From assembly GCA_015494505.1 (NCBI GenBank), contig WGBB01000231.1, positions 1-7,888 of the forward strand: a DNA stretch of 7,888 nucleotides. Direction: 5' to 3'. This DNA is from Nitratiruptor sp. Lineage in GTDB: Bacteria; Campylobacterota; Campylobacteria; Campylobacterales; Nitratiruptoraceae. This document shows, one piece after another, positions 4,600 through 7,888 of this stretch. Within the stretch, counting starts at the first letter, position 1. Every line of letters starts with the position of its first letter. The notes below the pieces were generated by a model. It saw only the letters and a program-made list of their open reading frames with translations, had not been told where the DNA came from and searched no databases. A program made the position numbers and the translations under genes.

Positions 4600-6177
4600 A
4601 TGCAAGTCAATGACTTAGACAAACTCGGCATCAAGGATATCAAAAAGGTCTATCACAACCCAGATTACGAAACGCTCTATGAGCATGAGATTCGCCAGCG
4701 GGAGGGCGTGGAGACGAGTCTCGGAGCCGTGGCGGTAGACACCGGCATCTTCACCGGGCGTAGCCCCAAAGACAAGTACTTCGTCAAGCAGCCACCCAGT
4801 GAAAAGTACATCGCCTGGGGTGATATCAACCAGCCCATCTCCAAAGAGATCTTCGACGAGCTCTTTACGAAGGTAAAAGAGTATCTCAGCGGCAAAGAGC
4901 TCTACGTGATGGATGCCTTCGCGGGAGCAAGCGATGAGAGCAAAAAAGCGATCCGCGTCGTCACAGAAATCGCCTGGCAAGCACACTTTGTGAAGAATAT
5001 GTTTATCCGCCCCACCGAAGAGGAGCTTAAAAACTTCCACCCCGATTTCACCCTCTACGTAGCCGCCAATCTCAAGAACGAGCGCTACAAAGAGCACGGC
5101 CTCAACTCCGATGTCTTCATCATCTTCAATATCGAAGAGAACGTAGCTATCATCGGCGGCACATGGTACGGCGGCGAGATTAAGAAGGGAATCTTTTCGA
5201 TGATGAACTACTGGCTGCCGCTGGAAGGTAAGCTCAGTATGCACTGCTCGGCCAATATCGGCGAAAAGGATGACGTGGCACTCTTTTTCGGTCTTAGCGG
5301 CACGGGTAAGACGACGCTCAGTGCCGATCCCAACAGACGCCTCATCGGTGACGACGAGCACGGCTGGGATGATGAGGGAGTCTTCAACTTCGAGGGAGGC
5401 TGCTACGCCAAAGTCATAGGCCTCGATAAAGAGAAAGAGCCCGATATCTATAACGCCATCAAACGCGACGCACTGCTTGAAAACGTGGTGGTCAAAGAGG
5501 ACGGCGAAGTGGATTTCGAAGATGCTTCCAAAACCGAAAACACCCGTGTGAGCTACCCCATCTATCACATCTGTAAACACAAAGAGGACCTACGTGGTCC
5601 CCATCCTAAAAACATCATCTTTCTCAGCGCCGACGCATTCGGTGTGCTTCCGCCTGTGAGCAAGCTGACCAAAGAGCAAGCGATGTACTACTTCCTCAGT
5701 GGCTACACGGCCAAAGTAGCAGGGACAGAGCGTGGTATCACCGAGCCTGTGGCCACCTTTAGCGCATGCTTCGGCGAAGCCTTCTTGCCGCTACATCCCA
5801 CGGTCTATGCGAAACTTCTAGGCGAAAAAATCGACGAGCATGGCGTCAACGTCTATCTGGTCAACACCGGCTGGACCGGCGGTCCGTATGGCGTGGGCAA
5901 ACGCATGAGCCTACCTGCTACGAGAGCCTGCATCAACGCAATCCTCGATGGCTCTATCAACGATGCCGAATTTGAAACGCTTCCTATCTTCAACCTCGCG
6001 ATGCCAAAAAGCATCAAAGGTGTCGATAGCGCTATCCTCAACCCTCGCAACACATGGGAGGACAAAGAGGCCTACGACAAACAGCTCGAACACTTGGCCA
6101 AACTCTTCATCGAAAACTTCAAACGTTACGAAGGCTACGGCAACTTCGACTACTCCCAAGCAGGTCCGCAACTCTAA
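4600..6177 (+). CDS. pckA: Phosphoenolpyruvate carboxykinase (ATP)
   Basis: A complete 525-residue enzyme (E. coli PckA has 540) that interconverts oxaloacetate plus ATP with PEP, CO2 and ADP. In an autotroph it links the C4 acids of the reverse TCA cycle to gluconeogenesis. Visible motifs are GRSPKDKYFV (53-62) with the oxaloacetate-binding Arg (R54), GGTWYGGEIKKG (186-197) with Y190 and the metal-ligand Lys (196), MHCSAN (214-219) with the metal-ligand His (H215), the P-loop GLSGTGKTTL (231-240), and LIGDDEHGW (248-256), whose acidic residues bind metal. AGTERGITEP (374-383) and NTGWTGGPYG (422-431) are family signatures. The ATG at 4600 follows AAAGAAGG with normal spacing. It is monocistronic by appearance, with its own promoter, and its stop lies in the loop of a 7-bp hairpin. 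Cytosolic; identity is certain. Confidence 0.98.
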   Translation: MQVNDLDKLGIKDIKKVYHNPDYETLYEHEIRQREGVETSLGAVAVDTGIFTGRSPKDKYFVKQPPSEKYIAWGDINQPISKEIFDELFTKVKEYLSGKELYVMDAFAGASDESKKAIRVVTEIAWQAHFVKNMFIRPTEEELKNFHPDFTLYVAANLKNERYKEHGLNSDVFIIFNIEENVAIIGGTWYGGEIKKGIFSMMNYWLPLEGKLSMHCSANIGEKDDVALFFGLSGTGKTTLSADPNRRLIGDDEHGWDDEGVFNFEGGCYAKVIGLDKEKEPDIYNAIKRDALLENVVVKEDGEVDFEDASKTENTRVSYPIYHICKHKEDLRGPHPKNIIFLSADAFGVLPPVSKLTKEQAMYYFLSGYTAKVAGTERGITEPVATFSACFGEAFLPLHPTVYAKLLGEKIDEHGVNVYLVNTGWTGGPYGVGKRMSLPATRACINAILDGSINDAEFETLPIFNLAMPKSIKGVDSAILNPRNTWEDKEAYDKQLEHLAKLFIENFKRYEGYGNFDYSQAGPQL

Positions 6178-6185
6178 GGTTGCGG
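6166..6185 (+). terminator. 7-bp hairpin around the pckA stop codon
   Basis: CCGCAAC (6166-6172) and GTTGCGG (6179-6185) pair perfectly around the loop TCTAAG, which contains the pckA TAA (6175-6177). No T-run follows (the next bases are CCGCTCC), so it is not a classic intrinsic terminator. It could mark or protect the transcript 3' end, or be incidental. It repeats the stop-codon-in-loop layout of 1142-1166. Confidence 0.4.
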
Positions 6186-6242
6186 CCGCTCCATTTATCA
6201 ACATCTTTGCAACACTTACCCAACATTTCTATAACATTAAAA

Positions 6243-6257
6243 TGCCACAATTATACT
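6243..6257 (+). promoter_or_regulatory. Promoter region of the repeat lipoprotein gene
   Basis: TGCCACAAT (6243-6251), a variant of the extended -10 seen elsewhere here, is followed at once by TATACT (6252-6257). TATACT is the better -10 by spacing, giving a start near 6264 and a leader of about 22 bases. No good -35 is seen. The whole 6190-6285 gap is AT-rich and otherwise empty. Confidence 0.5.
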
Positions 6258-6285
6258 GCCATTAATTTTTCATAAGGAGACCCAA

Positions 6286-7440
6286 ATGCTTAAGAGAATC
6301 GCCGTATTTTCTGGCGCAGTCGCACTCTTGCTATTTACGGGTTGTGCGAACAAAACCACTATGGCTTCAGCCGAATGTAGCACAGCCAAAGAGTGTGCAG
6401 AGCTTGCGAAACAGCGCAAAGAAGCCCTTGCTCAAAAAGAGCAGCAGCTCTCACAAGTAGAACAAGAGCTCCAAAGAGCCAAACAAGAAGCCGAACAGTG
6501 CAAAGCCTCCAAAGGCAGCACTGCCGTCAAACTCCCTGAAAACGGGATGACCCTTCTTCCACCTGATGCGAAGCCCGGTATGTGTTACGCACGCGTGGTT
6601 ATCCCACCGAAATACAAGTACGAAAAAGTTCGCGTTCTTCTCGATGAAGGCGGTGAAAAAGTTATCACCGTTCCACCTAAGTACACTTGGGTAGAGGAAA
6701 AAGTCCTCGTTCGCGAAGCCGGTGAAAAAATCGTTCCTACTCCTCCTGTGTATAAAACCGTTACGGAAAAAGTGCTTGTTAAGCCAGAGACGGAAAAAAT
6801 CGTCGTCGTTCGCCCAGCGAAGTATAAATGGGTAACCGAAAAAGTCCTCGTCGAGCCTGAGCATACCGTATGGAAAAGAGGCACCGCCCTCTATGAAGGC
6901 AACAACAATAACGTCCTGAGCCAAAAGTTCAATCCATCTACCGGCGAGATTATGTGTCTTGTCAAAGTACCTGCGAAATATAAAACTGTTCGCAAAAAAG
7001 TGATGGTAGAACCGCCTGTTACGAAAAAAGTTAAAATCCCTGCAGTCTATAAAACCATCACAAAACGCGTGCTCGTAAAACCTGCAGGTACGAAAGTGAT
7101 CAAAATCCCTGCTGTGTACAAAACAGTTAAAGTCAAAAAACTCGTAGAGCCTGCAAAAGTTATCACACAAAAAATCCCACCAAAATACGGTTACGTAACA
7201 AAACGCGTCAAAGTACGTGATATCGAATACAAATGGGAGCCTGTCGTTTGTAAAACCAACCTCACTCCAGGTCTTGTTAAAGAGCTGCAAACAAAACTCA
7301 AAAAACTCGGCTACTACAAAGGCCCAATCGATGGAATATACGGTCCTATGACACAACGTGCCGTCAACGCATACCAAAAAGACCATGACCTTGCTCGCGG
7401 TGCTTTGACTCTCCAAACTTGTAAAGCCCTCGGCATCTAA
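6286..7440 (+). CDS. Repeat-rich lipoprotein with C-terminal peptidoglycan-binding domain
   Basis: A 384-residue envelope protein. A signal peptide with charged start (MLKR), hydrophobic core and lipobox FTGC makes C20 the likely lipidated residue; Phe at -3 is less usual than Leu. Residues 33-75 are rich in Glu, Gln, Lys and Ala with heptad character, a probable coiled coil. Eight repeats of about 23 residues, consensus P-x-[KV]-Y-K-x-V-x-x-[KR]-V-L-V-x-P, fill 106-199 and 229-322 in two blocks of four. Each block begins with a Met-Cys (C100, C224). Residues 326-384 are a PG_binding_1-type domain (ELQTKLKKLGYYKGPIDGIY and onward). I recall proteins of this architecture in several proteobacteria, with no firm function. 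It likely ties the outer membrane to peptidoglycan in the periplasm. ATG 6286 has AAGGAGA at 6274-6280. It is monocistronic, ending in a terminator, and its codons use fewer C-ending bases than pckA. Confidence 0.88.
   Translation: MLKRIAVFSGAVALLLFTGCANKTTMASAECSTAKECAELAKQRKEALAQKEQQLSQVEQELQRAKQEAEQCKASKGSTAVKLPENGMTLLPPDAKPGMCYARVVIPPKYKYEKVRVLLDEGGEKVITVPPKYTWVEEKVLVREAGEKIVPTPPVYKTVTEKVLVKPETEKIVVVRPAKYKWVTEKVLVEPEHTVWKRGTALYEGNNNNVLSQKFNPSTGEIMCLVKVPAKYKTVRKKVMVEPPVTKKVKIPAVYKTITKRVLVKPAGTKVIKIPAVYKTVKVKKLVEPAKVITQKIPPKYGYVTKRVKVRDIEYKWEPVVCKTNLTPGLVKELQTKLKKLGYYKGPIDGIYGPMTQRAVNAYQKDHDLARGALTLQTCKALGI
6601..7251 (+). repeat. Eight tandem ~23-residue coding repeats in two blocks of four
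   Basis: The repeats start at residues 106, 130, 153, 176 (block 1) and 229, 252, 275, 298 (block 2); a linker rich in Asn and Gly (200-228) separates the blocks. Each unit has Pro-x-x-Tyr-Lys, then Val, Lys and Val-Leu-Val, suggesting paired beta-strands. The last unit of each block diverges in the same manner (TVWKRG and YKWEPV), so the blocks look like an ancient duplication of a four-repeat module. At the DNA level the units differ, so this is an old protein repeat, not a recent expansion. Confidence 0.85.
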
Positions 7441-7446
7441 TCCTTC

Positions 7447-7476
7447 GGTGGCCTTGTGGCCACCATCACTTTTTTT
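7447..7476 (+). terminator. Rho-independent terminator after the lipoprotein gene
   Basis: GGTGGCC (7447-7453), loop TTGT, GGCCACC (7458-7464) form a perfect 7-bp GC-rich stem, followed after ATCAC by seven T's (7470-7476). It sits 7 bases after the stop codon. The five-base gap between stem and T-run is a little long, but this is the best intrinsic terminator in the window. Confidence 0.8.
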
Positions 7477-7502
7477 CAATCTTCTTATCAACTTCCTTGA
7501 AT

Positions 7503-7531
7503 TTTACTTATAAACATCCTTCCACTATAAT
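7503..7531 (+). promoter_or_regulatory. Sigma-70 type promoter of the YeeE/YedE gene
   Basis: TTTACT (7503-7508), a 17-base spacer and TATAAT (7526-7531) make the most complete -35/-10 pair in the window. The start would fall near 7538, leaving about 34 bases of leader with AAGGA at 7561-7565. Confidence 0.65.
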
Positions 7532-7571
7532 TTCACATAATATTTTCAAATCATACTCATAAGGATTGCTA

Positions 7572-7888
7572 ATGATACCAAAACGATTAGGTTGGATTCC
7601 CGGCGGAATCTTGCTCGCACTCCTTTTGTGGTTTACATTTTCCACATTTGGCGCAGATAGACCCATCGGTGCATCCACGGGTATTGCCTACATGGGGGCA
7701 TGGCTCTTTGGACTCCAAACAAGCGAATACGGTAAACATATCGCAAATAGCGGCAGCTGGGAGACCTTCTTTCTCATCGGTGTGCTTATTGGAGGATTCT
7801 TCACCTCTGTTTTCATTACAAAAACCTTCAAATTTCGCGTGCTTCCACCTCTATGGAAAAAACACAAAAACTCCTCGCCCGCTTCACG
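7572..7888 (+). CDS. YeeE/YedE (DUF395) family sulfur-compound transporter, 3' end missing
   Basis: The first 105 residues of an integral inner-membrane protein cut by the window end. A hydrophobic segment at about 9-26 follows a basic start, then PIGASTGIAYMGAWLFGL (31-48), which resembles the re-entrant first repeat of YeeE/YedE proteins, and a membrane segment WETFFLIGVLIGGFFTSVFI (63-82) with the Gly-rich pattern typical of the family. A basic cytoplasmic stretch (WKKHKN) comes next. Characterised members such as YeeE/TsuA take up thiosulfate; other members are uncharacterised. The substrate cysteines known from TsuA are not in the visible part. ATG 7572 has AAGGA six bases upstream and its own promoter, and the lipoprotein terminator isolates it from upstream. 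Family is likely; substrate is inferred. Confidence 0.78.
   Translation, partial: MIPKRLGWIPGGILLALLLWFTFSTFGADRPIGASTGIAYMGAWLFGLQTSEYGKHIANSGSWETFFLIGVLIGGFFTSVFITKTFKFRVLPPLWKKHKNSSPAS

Noticed and set aside
4615..5580. Long open frame (321 codons) on the minus strand opposite pckA.
   Set aside because: It lies wholly within the certain pckA gene, and its translation resembles no protein family I know. Strong codon bias of the plus-strand gene readily creates open antisense frames.
6451..7491. Long open frame (346 codons) on the minus strand opposite the repeat lipoprotein.
   Set aside because: Its Phe-rich repeated translation is the mirror of the Lys and Val rich coding repeats, and the plus-strand gene has a signal peptide, recognisable domains and a terminator.

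Overview
The window looks like the chromosome of a member of the Campylobacterota (former Epsilonproteobacteria), probably a free-living chemolithotroph with moderate GC. The inference rests on five observations. A class Ia ribonucleotide reductase beta gene ends in the DFDDF tail typical of the group. A small conserved protein at 760-1155 resembles one I recall only from these bacteria. A non-photosynthetic ferredoxin-thioredoxin reductase catalytic subunit is present. Promoters show a good -10 element, often of the TGCTACAAT type, with a poor -35. Genes are very tightly packed and mostly co-directional. I cannot name the species. No mobile element, CRISPR array, tRNA or rRNA was seen, and no gap between genes exceeds about 135 bases.

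Layout. Positions 1-700: the 3' part of a macro-domain gene overlaps msrB (methionine-R-sulfoxide reductase). 701-759: an AT-rich dyad and a TATAAT promoter, followed by a hairpin that encloses the ribosome binding site of the next gene. 760-1155: a small conserved protein of unknown function. 1152-1646 (minus strand): a LOG/DprA-like Rossmann protein, convergent with the previous gene; the two stop codons overlap inside the loop of a perfect 9-bp hairpin. 1647-1774: divergent promoters with back-to-back -10 elements, then a 20-position hairpin in the nrdB leader touching its ribosome binding site. 1775-4126: an overlapping three-gene operon of nrdB, a carbon-nitrogen hydrolase and pcm. 4192-4536: an FtrB-like iron-sulfur/disulfide protein. 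4600-6177: pckA (ATP-dependent PEP carboxykinase). 6286-7440: a lipoprotein with a coiled coil, eight repeats of about 23 residues in two sets of four, and a C-terminal peptidoglycan-binding domain, followed by a rho-independent terminator. 7572-7888: the 5' part of a YeeE/YedE-type membrane transporter.

Functional themes. MsrB, class I ribonucleotide reductase and ferredoxin-thioredoxin reductase are all tied to thioredoxin-type disulfide chemistry. MsrB and Pcm both repair damaged protein residues. PEP carboxykinase links the C4 and C3 acid pools. These are mostly housekeeping genes, and I see no convincing new defence or mobile system. The most notable signals are RNA or DNA structures at gene borders: the nrdB leader hairpin, the hairpin over the ribosome binding site of the 760 gene, and the stop-codon hairpins at 1142-1166 and 6166-6185. 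The repeat lipoprotein is the most interesting protein of poorly known function.
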